DNA from: Herbaspirillum sp. GW103
GTDB lineage: Bacteria; Pseudomonadota; Gammaproteobacteria; Burkholderiales; Burkholderiaceae_D
Assembly: GCF_000261365.1 (NCBI RefSeq)
Contig: NZ_AJVC01000006.1
Coordinates: 372,001-436,000, forward strand
Direction: 5' to 3'
DNA: 64,000 nucleotides
The notes beneath the pieces are model-generated. The model was not told the origin of the DNA, ran no database searches, and saw only the letters and a list, made by a program, of their open reading frames with translations. The first letter of the stretch is position 1. Each line of letters begins with the position of its first letter. Shown here one piece after another: positions 7,832-17,443 of this stretch. Position numbers and translations under genes: made by a program.

Positions 7832-9451
7832 TTATGCCCGGGAAAGCAGGCTGGAAGCGACTTTCTCGGCGATCATGACGGTCGGCGAATTGGTGTTGCC
7901 GGAGGTGATGGAGGGCATCACGGAGGCATCGGCCACGCTCAGTCCTGACACGCCGCGCACCCGGCATTGGGCGTCGACCACGGCCATCGCGTCATCGCTG
8001 CGCCCCATGCGACAGGTGCCCACCGGATGGAAGATGGTGGTGCCCACATCGCCGGCAGCGCGATACAAATCCGCTTCACTTTCATACTGCGTACCGGGCT
8101 TGTATTCCTCGGGCCGATAGCGCGCCAGTGCAGGCGAGGCCGCGATGCGACGGGTCAGGCGCAACGCATTGGCGGCGACCTGGAGATCTTCTTCGGTGGA
8201 GAGATAGTTGGTGGTGATGCGGGGCGCCAGTGCGTGATCAGTCGAGGCCAGGCGCACATGACCGCGCGAGGTCGGACGCAAATTGCACACGCTGGCGGTG
8301 AAGGCCGGGAAGGCATGCAGCGGATCACCGAATTTTTCCAGTGACAACGGCTGCACGTGGTACTGCAGATTGGCGCTGCTCTGCCGGGCGTCGGACTTGG
8401 CGAAGGCGCCCAGCTGCGAAGGCGCCATCGACATCGGACCGCTTTGCATGAGCAGGTATTCCAGCCCTATCCTCATCTTGCCGACCAGGGTCGAGGCCAT
8501 GGCGTTGAGCGTCTTGACGCCATCGACCTTGAAGACCATGCGCATCTGCAGGTGATCCTGCAGGTTCTCGCCTACGCCCGGCAACGCATGCTGCACGGGA
8601 ATCTGGTGCTGCTGCAACAGGACCGGATCGGCGATACCCGACATCTGCAGGATGTGCGGCGAACCAATGGCACCGGCGCACAGGATGGTCTCCTTGGCCT
8701 CGGCAAACCAGGCACTGCCGCCCCCGGTGAATTCGACACCGGTGCACACCGGTCCCTGCTCGCCCTGCTCCATGCGCAGGCGGCTCACGTGGGAGCCGGT
8801 CATGATGGTGAGGTTGCCATCCTTCATGGCAGGCCGCAGGAAGGCTTTGGACGCGTTCCAGCGCACGCCGCGCTTCTGGTTGACGTCGAAGTAGCCAGAG
8901 CCCTCGTTGTCGCCGCAGTTGAAGTCCTCGACCTTGGGAATGCCATTCTCGGCGGCCGCATCGCGGAAGGCATCGAGGATGTCCCAGCGCAGGCGCTGTT
9001 TCTCCACGCGCCATTCACCGCCGGCACCGTGGAACTGGCTGGCACCGAGATGGTAGTCCTCACTCTTCTTGAACAGCGGCAGGACGTTCTGCCAGCGCCA
9101 GCTGTCGTCGCCCGTGACCTCGGCCCAGTGATCGTAATCACGCGCCTGACCACGCATGTAGATCATGCCGTTGATGGAGGAGCAGCCCCCCAACACCTTG
9201 CCGCGCGGGTAGATCAGGCTGCGGCCGTTGAGACCAGGATCGGCCTCGGTGCGAAACATCCAGTCGGTACGCGGATTGTTGATGCAGTAGAGATAGCCCA
9301 CCGGAATATGGATCCAGATGTAGTCGTCCTTGGCCCCCGCTTCGATGAGCAGCACCTTCTTGCCGGTCTGGCGCGAGAGCCGGTTGGCCATGACGCAACC
9401 GGCGGTGCCGGCGCCAATGATGATGTAGTCGTATTGCCCTGCCGATTGCAT
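7832..9451 (-). CDS. GMC-family FAD oxidoreductase (choline dehydrogenase / alcohol dehydrogenase type)
   Basis: The protein is 539 residues. Residues 8-30 hold the FAD Rossmann motif (IIIGAGTAGCVMANRLS). PRGKVLGGCSSINGMIYMRG is the first GMC signature, and GAIGSPHILQMSGI is the second. The C-terminus has the catalytic histidine region (GTCRMG, then SGNTNSPTVMIAEK). Members oxidise choline or other primary alcohols with FAD. The neighbour is mmsA, 81 bases upstream on the same strand, which suggests an alcohol-to-aldehyde-to-acyl-CoA route. It is not clearly BetA, because no betaine aldehyde dehydrogenase or BetI lies next to it. Confidence 0.88.
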   Translation of the reverse strand: MQSAGQYDYIIIGAGTAGCVMANRLSRQTGKKVLLIEAGAKDDYIWIHIPVGYLYCINNPRTDWMFRTEADPGLNGRSLIYPRGKVLGGCSSINGMIYMRGQARDYDHWAEVTGDDSWRWQNVLPLFKKSEDYHLGASQFHGAGGEWRVEKQRLRWDILDAFRDAAAENGIPKVEDFNCGDNEGSGYFDVNQKRGVRWNASKAFLRPAMKDGNLTIMTGSHVSRLRMEQGEQGPVCTGVEFTGGGSAWFAEAKETILCAGAIGSPHILQMSGIADPVLLQQHQIPVQHALPGVGENLQDHLQMRMVFKVDGVKTLNAMASTLVGKMRIGLEYLLMQSGPMSMAPSQLGAFAKSDARQSSANLQYHVQPLSLEKFGDPLHAFPAFTASVCNLRPTSRGHVRLASTDHALAPRITTNYLSTEEDLQVAANALRLTRRIAASPALARYRPEEYKPGTQYESEADLYRAAGDVGTTIFHPVGTCRMGRSDDAMAVVDAQCRVRGVSGLSVADASVMPSITSGNTNSPTVMIAEKVASSLLSRA

Positions 9452-9532
9452 GGTGTCTCCGCTTGCTTGTTCTTGTGGTCTTGTGGTCTGCTGCCGCCCC
9501 CTGCCCCGGAGAGGAAGCGGCCAGCGCCCTGC

Positions 9533-11044
9533 TTACTTCGCCACCGGCATGGTGAACTCCGCCCCCTTGCCGATGGTGGCCGACCAGCGCTGCATGATGG
9601 ACTTGTAGCGCGTATAGAAGCGGATGCCCTCTTCGCCATAGGCATGGGTATCACCGAAGAGCGAACGCTTCCAGCCACCGAAGGAATGCCAGGCCATCGG
9701 CACCGGAATGGGCACGTTGATGCCGACCATACCGACCTGGATGCGGCGCGAGAACTCATGCGCCGTATTGCCGTCGGCGGTGAAGAGCGAGACGCCATTG
9801 CCGTATTCATGAGCATTGATCAGTTGCACGGCCGAGGCGAAGTCCGGCACGCGCACCACACACAGCACGGGACCGAAGATTTCTTCCTGGTAGATCTTCA
9901 TGTCGGTCGTGACATTGTCAAACAGCGTGCCGCCAATGAAGAATCCTTCCTCGTGGCCCGGCACCTTCAGGCCACGGCCATCGACCAGCAGCCTGGCACC
10001 GGCGTCCACCCCGCTCTGGATGTAGCCTTCGACCTTGGCCTTGTGGGCAGCAGTGACCAGCGGCCCCATCTCGGCATCGTCTTCCATGCCGTTCTTGACC
10101 TTGAGCGCTTTGACGCGCGGGATCAGGGCATCGACCAGCTTGTCGGCCACGCTGCCCACGGCCACCGCCACCGAGATCGCCATGCAGCGCTCGCCGGCCG
10201 ATCCGTAGGCCGCACCGATGAGAGCATCGACGGCCTGGTCCAGATTGGCGTCCGGCATCACCACCAGGTGGTTCTTGGCACCGCCCAGGGCCTGGGCACG
10301 CAGCGGGAAGGTCCCGGCGCGCTCGGTGGCCTTGCGGTAAATGTATTCGGCAATCGGGGTGGACCCCACGAAGGACACCGCCTGCACGTCCGGATGTTCC
10401 AGCAGTGCATCCACGGCCACCTTGTCCCCCTGGACCACGTTGAAGACGCCATCGGGCAGGCCGGCGCGCTTGAACAGTTCGGCCAGCATCAGCGAGGGCG
10501 AAGGATCGCGCTCGGAGGGCTTCAACACGAAGCTGTTGCCGGTGGCGATGGCCACGGGCGCCATCCACAGCGGCACCATCACCGGGAAGTTGAACGGGGT
10601 GATGCCGGCCGTCACGCCCAGGGGCTGACGCAGGTTCCAGTTGTCGATGCCGCCGCCGATGTTGTCGGTGAACTGGGTCTTCAACAGTTGCGGGATGCCG
10701 GTGGCAAATTCGACGATCTCCAGACCGCGCGTGACCTCCCCTTTCGCATCCGAAAACACCTTGCCATGTTCCAGCGTGATGGCCTTGGCCAGGGCATCGT
10801 GGTTCTGCTCGATCAGTTCCTTGAACTTGAACAGCACCCGCGCACGCTTCAAGGGCGCCGTCTCGGCCCAGGCCGGGGCGGCAGCACTGGCGGCGGCCAC
10901 CGCCGCATTGACCTCCTGCACCGAAGCCAGCGCGACCTTGGCCGTAACCGCGCCCGTGGCCGGGTTGAAGACGTCCTGGCTGCGACCGCTCTCGGAGCGG
11001 GAAATCTGGCCATTGATGAAGTGATCGATGTGCGGGCGGCTCAT
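9533..11044 (-). CDS. mmsA: Methylmalonate-semialdehyde dehydrogenase (CoA-acylating)
   Basis: The protein is 503 residues, the usual family length. I chose ATG 11044 ([13 protein letters not shown]) with AAAGGAAA just upstream; the frame to 11200 is only an extension. The aldehyde dehydrogenase fold is clear: [18 protein letters not shown] for NAD binding and [16 protein letters not shown] around the catalytic cysteine. The short GERCMA form is typical of the CoA-dependent enzyme that makes propionyl-CoA or acetyl-CoA in valine and inositol breakdown. A LysR regulator is read away from it. No mmsB is present nearby. Confidence 0.92.
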   Translation of the reverse strand: MSRPHIDHFINGQISRSESGRSQDVFNPATGAVTAKVALASVQEVNAAVAAASAAAPAWAETAPLKRARVLFKFKELIEQNHDALAKAITLEHGKVFSDAKGEVTRGLEIVEFATGIPQLLKTQFTDNIGGGIDNWNLRQPLGVTAGITPFNFPVMVPLWMAPVAIATGNSFVLKPSERDPSPSLMLAELFKRAGLPDGVFNVVQGDKVAVDALLEHPDVQAVSFVGSTPIAEYIYRKATERAGTFPLRAQALGGAKNHLVVMPDANLDQAVDALIGAAYGSAGERCMAISVAVAVGSVADKLVDALIPRVKALKVKNGMEDDAEMGPLVTAAHKAKVEGYIQSGVDAGARLLVDGRGLKVPGHEEGFFIGGTLFDNVTTDMKIYQEEIFGPVLCVVRVPDFASAVQLINAHEYGNGVSLFTADGNTAHEFSRRIQVGMVGINVPIPVPMAWHSFGGWKRSLFGDTHAYGEEGIRFYTRYKSIMQRWSATIGKGAEFTMPVAK

Positions 11045-11337
11045 AAGGTTTCCTTTGGTGTTTTGGAGAATGGTGGACGGCGCTGTCTCCTGCGCCCTCC
11101 TGCAAGCGGGCCAGTCCGTCATCATGACGGGTCCATGGCGTGGAAGAGCAAGAATAGTCGTCTGCCCGCAGCACATCCAATGAGGAATTATCAAGAGCAA
11201 TATAAAGATTGCTTATAATCTGGACTTTCTTGTACACACGCTACCCACAAGATCCTCACAAGCTGTACACCGGGATATCCACCGGTTTATCCACATCCAG
11301 CAAGGACAAGAAGAGGGATCAAAGGCGGGAGAAGACG

Positions 11338-12222
11338 ATGGATCTCACCCAGTTACGCGCATTTATTGCAGTTGCCCATGAAGGTAACCTGACCCGGGCA
11401 GCCGAGAAGCTGCATCTGACTCAACCGGCCGTGAGCCTGCAGATCAAGGCCTTGCAGGAAAGTCTGGGCATTGCCTTGTTCAATCGGAGTGCATCCGGCA
11501 TGGTCCTCACCGGCGAGGGCAATGCCCTGCTGCCGCTGGCCGAGCGCGTGCTGGCCGATGTCCAGGCATTGCGGCGCCAGGCGACCGACCTGCGTTCGAA
11601 CGACAACATTGTTTCCGGCACCCTGGCCATCGGGACCATTCTGGATCCGGAATTCATTCGCCTCGGCGCCTTTCTGAAATTGCTGGTGGAACGCCATCCA
11701 CAATTGTCGACCCAGCTGTCCCACCACATGTCGGGTTCGGTGCTCAACGAAGTCAGGGCTGGCCGTCTGGACGTGGGCTTTTTCCTGGGCGACCCCGGCA
11801 AGGGGTTTCATGCCATGACGCTGACCTCCTTCAGCTACAACGTCATTGCACCAGCCGGTTGGAAGAACCGCGTATCGGGCAAGGGCTGGAAGGAACTGGC
11901 GCGCCTGCCATGGATATGGACTCCGGCAGAATCCGCACATCATCGTCTATTAAGCAAGATCTTCGCGCAACATCAGGTAAAGCCGCAGACTGTTGCCCTC
12001 GTCGACCAGGAGTCGTCGATGCTAGATCTGGTCAAATCAGGGGTGGGCCTGTCACTGGCGCGCGAGTCGATCGCACTCAACCAGGCACACGCCCACGGGC
12101 TGGTGATCGCCGATGCAGTCGATCTGTCGACTGAACTGAGCTTCATTACATTAGAAAAAAGACAACATGAGGCTGCCATCAGGGCGGTTTTCCAGCTGTT
12201 GCAGCAAGTCTGGCAATCGTAA
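11338..12222 (+). CDS. LysR-family transcriptional regulator, divergent from mmsA
   Basis: The protein is 294 residues. ATG 11338 (MDLTQLRAFIAVAHEGNLTR) follows GGGAGAAG. The N-terminal helix-turn-helix (AAEKLHLTQPAVSLQIKALQ) is a standard LysR reader head, and the rest is a periplasmic-binding-like inducer domain. It shares a 293-base divergent promoter region with mmsA, so it probably controls mmsA and the GMC oxidoreductase; the inducer is unknown. A perfect DnaA box (TTATCCACA, 11287-11295) lies in that promoter region. Confidence 0.9.
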   Translation: MDLTQLRAFIAVAHEGNLTRAAEKLHLTQPAVSLQIKALQESLGIALFNRSASGMVLTGEGNALLPLAERVLADVQALRRQATDLRSNDNIVSGTLAIGTILDPEFIRLGAFLKLLVERHPQLSTQLSHHMSGSVLNEVRAGRLDVGFFLGDPGKGFHAMTLTSFSYNVIAPAGWKNRVSGKGWKELARLPWIWTPAESAHHRLLSKIFAQHQVKPQTVALVDQESSMLDLVKSGVGLSLARESIALNQAHAHGLVIADAVDLSTELSFITLEKRQHEAAIRAVFQLLQQVWQS

Positions 12223-12419
12223 GTCTGCCAATAACTTGCCGAAAAGATATTGAATTGGCGTGAATACAGGCAACAAGGACTTGAGATCCTCGTTTTCCTG
12301 CTGAACCCAAAGGACTTTTCTCTCGCTTAATCGGTTTGCCAAGGGCTTTTCTGCTGGTTTTGGTGCTTGAAAGTCAACTTTTTGGAAAGATGTCCACTGC
12401 GCACGCGCTTTCGGTTCTT

Positions 12420-12640
12420 TAATTTAGCTGTGGATATATATAAATAGTAGTAGTAGTTAACGTCGCCAAAAACTGTGGATAAGTCGGTTTACACGAAAAA
12501 AATCAAGACTTTAGCTTTCTGATAAACGCTTGGTAAGCTTCTGCATTGTCCAGGCACAGATTCTGGACAAAATTTCGTCCGTGGATAAAACGGCGAGATA
12601 TACCCAAAACGCCCAGCGGATATGCAGAGACTTATCCACA
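12420..12640. other. oriC: Candidate oriC module 1: DnaA boxes, AT-rich element and DnaA-trio
   Basis: From left to right there is a one-mismatch DnaA box TGTGGATAT (12429-12437), an AT-rich stretch, four TAG triplets (12445-12456), TTAAC, a 12-base GC-richer spacer, and the perfect box TGTGGATAA (12474-12482). Read on the minus strand this is box, GC-rich spacer, CTA repeats and AT-rich DNA, the basal unwinding layout described for bacterial origins. CGTGGATAA (12580-12588) and a perfect inverted box TTATCCACA (12632-12640) follow. The wider gap 12223-12670 holds no other gene that I can see. Confidence 0.82.
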
Positions 12641-12670
12641 GGGCGCCTTCAAACCCGCGAAAAACAAGGT

Positions 12671-12973
12671 ATGGATAACCCAAAACCGTTCCGCGTCGCC
12701 ATTTCACCCTCGGGTTTGCAATTTGAACAAGTTCCTGGACTGTCGATTTTGCAATCTGGGTTGCGTGCCGGTATCCGACTGCCCAACTCTTGTCGGAATG
12801 GCACTTGCCGGACCTGCATGTGCAAATTGTCCACAGGCGACATCGCGTACCAGATCGAATGGCCAGGATTGACCCGCGAAGAGAAGGCTGAAGGCTGGAT
12901 CCTGCCCTGCGTGGCCCAGGCGTCTAGCGACCTGGTGCTGGAAGTCCCTGGAGCGCTCGACCTCAGCGCTTGA
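12671..12973 (+). CDS. 2Fe-2S ferredoxin (plant type), small
   Basis: The protein is 100 residues. I start at ATG 12671 (MDNPKPFRVAISPSGLQFEQ) because homology begins there; a longer frame from 12530 reads through origin sequence. The cluster-binding motif is CRNGTCRTC (C-x4-C-x2-C) near residue 40, with the fourth cysteine in ILPCVAQ near residue 79. It is a one-electron carrier, and the partner cannot be read from context. It lies between the two origin modules and may be read through during initiation. The ribosome site is weak (AAGG two bases before ATG). Confidence 0.87.
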   Translation: MDNPKPFRVAISPSGLQFEQVPGLSILQSGLRAGIRLPNSCRNGTCRTCMCKLSTGDIAYQIEWPGLTREEKAEGWILPCVAQASSDLVLEVPGALDLSA

Positions 12974-13020
12974 TGTCTTGTCCACCGCTGCTGGCCAGCG
13001 CAGACCATTTCAGGCCGCCC

Positions 13021-13029
13021 TGTGGATAA
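13021..13029 (+). other. Perfect DnaA box between the two origin modules
   Basis: TGTGGATAA lies 48 bases after the ferredoxin stop codon. It adds to the cluster of DnaA boxes of modules 1 and 2. A near match, TTTTCCACA, occurs about 43 bases to the right. Confidence 0.7.
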
Positions 13030-13279
13030 AAAAAGGCAACAGAGCCCCGGCAGCGGTCGCAGGCGCTCTTTGTTTTCCACAGCAGCATGCCCCCTGCCTG
13101 TCTTATCCCCTTGTGCCTTGGCGAGCCCACCAGTGCCTCCGAGACCAGCGCCCCGTGTTTTCTCTTTTCTTGCTGCATTGAGCTTGCCTCTACGCACAGG
13201 CTGTGACAGTGGTCGCTGACCGACTGCAGGCCAAGCCGCGTCGCGGGCGAAAGCTCGCGCGCTTAGGCTTTAAATCCAA

Positions 13280-13490
13280 GCTGTTTATAAAATTAGTAGT
13301 GATAGTTAACGCCCTGCGTCTGCTGTGGATAACCTCGTTTACGCGAGAAAAATCAGCTGTTTACAGCAAGGACAAGGCCTTGGGCAAGCTCTGTATGACG
13401 CGATCACCGATCTTGGATAAAAATCCGCCTTTGGATAACTTTTTGACTTTTCCCCAATCGGTGAAAAAGTTATTCAGAACTTTATCCACA
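13280..13490. other. oriC: Candidate oriC module 2: diverged copy of module 1
   Basis: The same order as module 1 is seen: AT-rich TTTATAAAATTA, triplets TAG TAG TGA TAG (13294-13305), TTAAC, a GC-rich spacer, then the perfect box TGTGGATAA (13324-13332). The spacing from trio to box is 18 bases here and 17 in module 1. Right of the box, CTCGTTTACGCGAGAAAAAT resembles module 1. Further boxes are CTTGGATAA (13412-13420), TTTGGATAA (13430-13438) and an inverted perfect TTATCCACA (13482-13490). The whole gap 12974-13745 has no convincing gene. Confidence 0.8.
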
Positions 13491-13682
13491 GGCAACTCCG
13501 AAATTGATGGATTCGTGTCGATCCGGGGTGGAATTTCAGGAAGTCACCGATTTCGGGCATTTGGTCCCCGATTTCGCACCTTGGCAGGGGAGAAACAGGG
13601 GCCGCCAGGCATGATTTCATGCAATTTCCCCACAGGCGGAAAAAGCAAACGGCTGCCATCGTACGCAGACGAGGCCCTGAAA

Positions 13683-13720
13683 GCCGCCGGGCCAGGGAAG
13701 TTATCCCCTGGCCCGGCGGC
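13683..13720. terminator. Long hairpin terminator after the AsmA gene
   Basis: GCCGCCGGGCCAGGG pairs with CCCTGGCCCGGCGGC around a short loop, 26 bases beyond the asmA stop. The U-run is short on both strands (AATTTTC to the right, TTTC to the left), so termination may be partial or bidirectional. It also separates asmA transcription from the origin. Confidence 0.65.
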
Positions 13721-13745
13721 AATTTTCTTCCTGTTTTGCGGCTGC

Positions 13746-15782
13746 CTATTTTTTAGGCGCGGCTTGATGCGGACGGGATTTGCCCGCCGGCGGGGCCTGC
13801 GGCGTTTTCTTCACTTCCTCCAGCAGGCGGCCACACTCGGCCTTCTGGTCTGCGTCGATATTGATGAGGGGCAGGATGGCCGCCACCGGTGCCAGCAGGC
13901 CGAGCGCCACGGCACCGCCTGCACGCAATGCCAGCACGCCCTTGTTCACGCCGACGTCGGGATCCTTGAAACTGCCCTTGACGTATAGCGGCGAGCGCAA
14001 GGAGATGATGCGCAAGCCCTTGCTGTGCGGGTGTACGTTCAGGTCCAGCCGTTCGTGTTTCATGTCGATGCTGCCATCGACCACGATGAGCGCGTCTTCC
14101 GTATCCAGCAGCAGGGTCTTGACGGTCATGACGCCGTCGCGCACGGGCAGGTCGCCGGCCAGGCAATTGAGCTTGACCTCCTTGTCGCCGAACAGCTTGC
14201 TGATGACCACATTGCCCACATTCAAGCCTGCCGCCTCCAGCAGGAATTTGCTGATGGCGCCCTGGCTGACCAAAGTCTTCACTTCGCCATTGGCCGACCC
14301 CAGCATGGCGGCCACCGAATTGCCGCTTGCGCTCAAGCGCGCATCGCCGTTGATCTCGCCGAAGCTGGTACGTGACGCATCGAGCTCCGGATAGAGTTTC
14401 TGGATCTTCAGCTTGCGCGCAGAAAGCGTCATATCGGACTTCATCCGGGCGGCCTGGCCGTCCAGTCGGATGGTGGAGGTGAGATTGCCGCCGGCCACCC
14501 CGAAGTTGAGCGGGTCCAGCGTGAGAACTTTGTCCTTGAGCATCAGATGCGCCTGCAGATCGCTGATGGGCAAGCCCTTCTGGCGCGTGATGCGCTTGCC
14601 CGTGAAGCGTACATCGGCATCCAGTGCACCCCAGGCCTCGGTGCTGAAGGTCTTGACCGGCAGCACCTTGTTGCCGGGCTGGCGTTCTTCGGCGCCGCGT
14701 TGCGCCTTCTCGGCATTGGAATCGGCGCCGATGAGCGGCGCCAGGTCGTCAAGCCGCAGGACATTCGAGCTCAGTGTCCCGGTCAGCTGCGGGCGGACCC
14801 CGCCGGTGAGGTAATTCAGGCTGCCGTTGAGATCGCTGTCACCGACCTTGCCGCTGAAGTCCTGGTACTGCCACTGACTGCGGTCCGGGGCAATCGTGCC
14901 GATCAGGCGACCCTCGGTCGCAAAGGGCGGCGTTTCCGGCAGCAGCACCCCGGTCAGCGGATACAGGTTGCCCATGCTGGCACCGGCGACCGACAGCCGC
15001 AGATCCAGTGCCGCCAGCTCGGCCGGCTTGGTCAGGGTGCCGCGCACGCCGACGGTGGTTTTGCCGACCTTGACCAAAGCCTGCAGCGGATAGGGTTGCT
15101 GCTGGTCCTGCAGCGAGAGCACCCCGCCCGCCTTGCCTTGACCCGACACCGGCGCCCCGTTGAAGCTGCCGGTCAGTTTCCAGCCCAGTCCGTAGACTTT
15201 GTCCTTGTCCGGATCGAGGGTATCGATATCGGCCTTGATGTCGATCTTCTGCACCGCATCGTTGAGCGCCAGCTTGCCCTGGCGCAGGCTGATCCGCCCC
15301 AGCTGCATCTGCCAGGTAGAAGGACTGCCGCTGTCGGTCTTGAATGTCCAGTTGTTCACACCCTCACGGTCGCGCAGCAGTGACACGGCCGGCTCCTGTA
15401 TCTCCAGCGCAGGCAAGGAGATCTTGTGCACAAGCAGCGGTAAGGGATTCAGGGTAAACGTGACCTGCCGCACCGTGACCATCTGGCCGGAGCTGGCCAG
15501 GGCTGCCGGATTGCCCAACCGCAGCTTCTCGGCCTGCAAACGCGGCCAGGGTACCCAGCGCGCCCAGAAGCCGGCGGGCGGCGTGCTCGGCTGCGGGCGC
15601 TGCCAGTGCAGCGACAGATTGCCGTCGATGGCGAACGCGCGCCCGGTGGTCGCAGAGACGCGCGCGTTGATCCAGGGCTTGGCCCGGTTCCAGTCGAAGG
15701 TGAGGAGGAAGATGACCGCGGCGGCGATCACAAGCAACAGGCTGGCGAGCAGCCAAAGGAGGAGTCTGGTCAGGCGCGGCAT
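13746..15782 (-). CDS. AsmA-family envelope protein
   Basis: The protein is 678 residues from ATG 15782 (MPRLTRLLLWLLASLLLVIA), 15 bases after GGGA. One N-terminal membrane helix (about residues 7-28) is followed by a long periplasmic beta-rich region. Family features include the early DWNRAKPWINARVSATTGRA and, near the C-terminus, SRDVxx-type repeats ending in HPHSKGLRIISLRSPLYVKG. AsmA/TamB-like proteins form grooved bridges thought to carry phospholipids between inner and outer membranes. The C-terminal tail is lysine- and proline-rich. An in-frame upstream start at 15833 is less likely. Confidence 0.87.
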   Translation of the reverse strand: MPRLTRLLLWLLASLLLVIAAAVIFLLTFDWNRAKPWINARVSATTGRAFAIDGNLSLHWQRPQPSTPPAGFWARWVPWPRLQAEKLRLGNPAALASSGQMVTVRQVTFTLNPLPLLVHKISLPALEIQEPAVSLLRDREGVNNWTFKTDSGSPSTWQMQLGRISLRQGKLALNDAVQKIDIKADIDTLDPDKDKVYGLGWKLTGSFNGAPVSGQGKAGGVLSLQDQQQPYPLQALVKVGKTTVGVRGTLTKPAELAALDLRLSVAGASMGNLYPLTGVLLPETPPFATEGRLIGTIAPDRSQWQYQDFSGKVGDSDLNGSLNYLTGGVRPQLTGTLSSNVLRLDDLAPLIGADSNAEKAQRGAEERQPGNKVLPVKTFSTEAWGALDADVRFTGKRITRQKGLPISDLQAHLMLKDKVLTLDPLNFGVAGGNLTSTIRLDGQAARMKSDMTLSARKLKIQKLYPELDASRTSFGEINGDARLSASGNSVAAMLGSANGEVKTLVSQGAISKFLLEAAGLNVGNVVISKLFGDKEVKLNCLAGDLPVRDGVMTVKTLLLDTEDALIVVDGSIDMKHERLDLNVHPHSKGLRIISLRSPLYVKGSFKDPDVGVNKGVLALRAGGAVALGLLAPVAAILPLINIDADQKAECGRLLEEVKKTPQAPPAGKSRPHQAAPKK

Positions 15783-15909
15783 CGGATCGGCTTCCCTGGT
15801 TGGGGTTATCAACAGGCGCCGATGCGCGAACACGGGGGGCTTTCCGGGCGCCTGTCTCCCGCACGCCCGTGGATGAGTCAGATCGGGAAAGCCTCGTGTA
15901 CGCGCTGCC

Positions 15910-16869
15910 TCAGCGCTTCATGTTGATACGACCGAATTCGTCATGGGTTGTTGCAGACAAGTGCGCACGCAGCCACTTGTGGGCGGGATTGCGGGCATCG
16001 CGTTCATGCCAGAGCATGTCGACGTGTTCTTCCGGGGTCTGGAAGGGCAGTTCCTTGACCACCAGCACCTCGGCCATGCCGGTGGCGGCTACCAGATGGC
16101 GCGGCAGCACGGTGATCAGTTCCGAACTGGCCACAATGCGCCCGGCCGTGAAGAACTGGTTCACCGTCAACAGGATCTTGCGCTCGCGGTTCATGCCCGC
16201 CAGCACGTCATCGATGACCGCATGGGGTTTGCCCGACAGGCTCACCAACAAGTGATCGGCGCTGCAGTAGCTGTCCAGCGTCAGCGGCTGGGTGGCCAGC
16301 GGATGGTTCTTGTGCATCACGCAGACGTATTGCCCCGTATAGAGCCGGGCGTGGCTGATCTGGCTCTTGGCCATGCCCTGGCCGTCGGCCAGTTGCGCGG
16401 TCACGCCGGGGAAGAAGCCCACGGCCAGGTCGATGTCACCGCGCAGCAGCATGGCGCGCGGATCGCGGGTGGTCAGCGGCATCATGCGGATCTTGATGCG
16501 CGGGGCATCGCGCATGATGGTGCGCACCAGCGAGGGCAGCCACAGCGCGGCCGTGGCATCGACCATGGCCATGCGGAAGGTGTTCTGGGCGCGCGAGATG
16601 TCGAAGCTTTCCGGGGCAATCACCGCTTCCAGCTCGGAAAGCGCCCGGCGCACCGTCGGCCAGAGCTCTTCGGCGCGCGGAGTGGGCTTCACACCGTGGG
16701 CGGTGCGAATGACCAGGTCATCGTTGAGCGTGTCACGCAGGCGGCGTAGCGCATTGGAGACAGCCGGCTGCGTCATGGCCAGCAGATTGGCCGCGCGCGT
16801 GAGGTTCTGCTCGGTCATGACGGCGTCGAATACGCGCAACAGGTTCAGGTCCAGGGTGAGAAAGCTCAT
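15910..16869 (-). CDS. LysR-family transcriptional regulator
   Basis: The protein is 319 residues, MSFLTLDLNLLRVFDAVMTE. The helix-turn-helix is NLTRAANLLAMTQPAVSNAL, and an effector domain follows. The conserved N-terminus (DLNLLRVFDAV) and PTPRAEELWPTVRRAL link it to the NodD/LinR/PcpR branch of LysR proteins. No metabolic gene is divergent from it; the next gene to the right is the first small-protein gene at 17038, 168 bases away, so it could regulate that gene or act on itself. The target is unknown. Confidence 0.9.
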   Translation of the reverse strand: MSFLTLDLNLLRVFDAVMTEQNLTRAANLLAMTQPAVSNALRRLRDTLNDDLVIRTAHGVKPTPRAEELWPTVRRALSELEAVIAPESFDISRAQNTFRMAMVDATAALWLPSLVRTIMRDAPRIKIRMMPLTTRDPRAMLLRGDIDLAVGFFPGVTAQLADGQGMAKSQISHARLYTGQYVCVMHKNHPLATQPLTLDSYCSADHLLVSLSGKPHAVIDDVLAGMNRERKILLTVNQFFTAGRIVASSELITVLPRHLVAATGMAEVLVVKELPFQTPEEHVDMLWHERDARNPAHKWLRAHLSATTHDEFGRINMKR

Positions 16870-16930
16870 AGGGCGGGCCTTTGCGGCGGTAAGGAGAGGC
16901 AGTATGGACGCCGGTCATCGCCGGCAGAAA

Positions 16931-16979
16931 TATTATTCACAGATTATATAACTGATATCCGAAACGGAAAGTGGTCAAA
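16931..16979 (+). promoter_or_regulatory. Promoter module of small-protein gene 1 (duplicated at 17774-17820)
   Basis: Three blocks, TATTCACA, TATAACTGATAT and AAAGTGGTCAA, occur in the same order and similar spacing before both small-protein genes. The second copy has AAAGTAGTCAA. The conservation over non-coding DNA suggests a shared promoter or operator. The sigma factor is not identifiable by eye. Confidence 0.6.
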
Positions 16980-17037
16980 CAAATGTGAGTTCACTACACT
17001 GCAATGCAACATAACACACAACGTCAAGGATCGAATC

Positions 17038-17271
17038 ATGGCAACCATCGCACAAAGCACCAACAGCACCTTCAAGAGCAAGTTCGCCGCCGTCATGCGC
17101 AACATCTTCGTGCACTTCGTGAAGGCCCACGAACTGCAAGCCGTTGCTCTGGTCGCCGCCGAACAGGATCGCGCCACCGGCAGCCGCCAGCTCAACCGCA
17201 TGGCTGACAAGTTCGAAGCCACCCAGCCGAACCTGGCTGCTGAACTGCGCTTCATCGCTTCGCGCGGTTAA
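17038..17271 (+). CDS. Small basic protein of unknown function, paralogue 1
   Basis: The protein is 77 residues; ATG 17038 follows AAGGA by seven bases. It is basic and alpha-helical with no membrane segment. The C-terminal half LNRMADKFEATQPNLAAELR matches LNRMANEYSLSQPSFAAELR of the gene at 17914, so the two are paralogues. Promoter blocks before it and a 30-base element after it are also shared with that gene. I do not recognise a Pfam family. In position and architecture it recalls the small DUF1127 proteins that precede CUCCUCCC-type RNAs in Rhodobacter, but the sequence is not obviously DUF1127. Confidence 0.75.
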   Translation: MATIAQSTNSTFKSKFAAVMRNIFVHFVKAHELQAVALVAAEQDRATGSRQLNRMADKFEATQPNLAAELRFIASRG

Positions 17272-17443
17272 TCGAAGGTTTCTGCTTCACCAGATTCCAG
17301 TTTTACCGGTCCGCATGACTTCTGCGTGACCTTGGCATCAGCCCAAGAGCTTGATGCCGGTAGTGAAGGATTTCGGTAGTTCCCGGCGCTTACGGCGCTT
17401 ATGTTGACGCTGATTCGATCAACGCGTCAGGACACCGATCCGT

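Noticed and set aside
8357-11218. Plus-strand open frame of 953 codons
   Set aside because: It spans antisense to the GMC oxidoreductase and mmsA, is histidine/arginine-rich low-quality protein, and has no recognisable motif.
13203-13988. Plus-strand open frame of 261 codons after the ferredoxin gene
   Set aside because: It runs through origin module 2, the terminator and antisense asmA, and has no homology.
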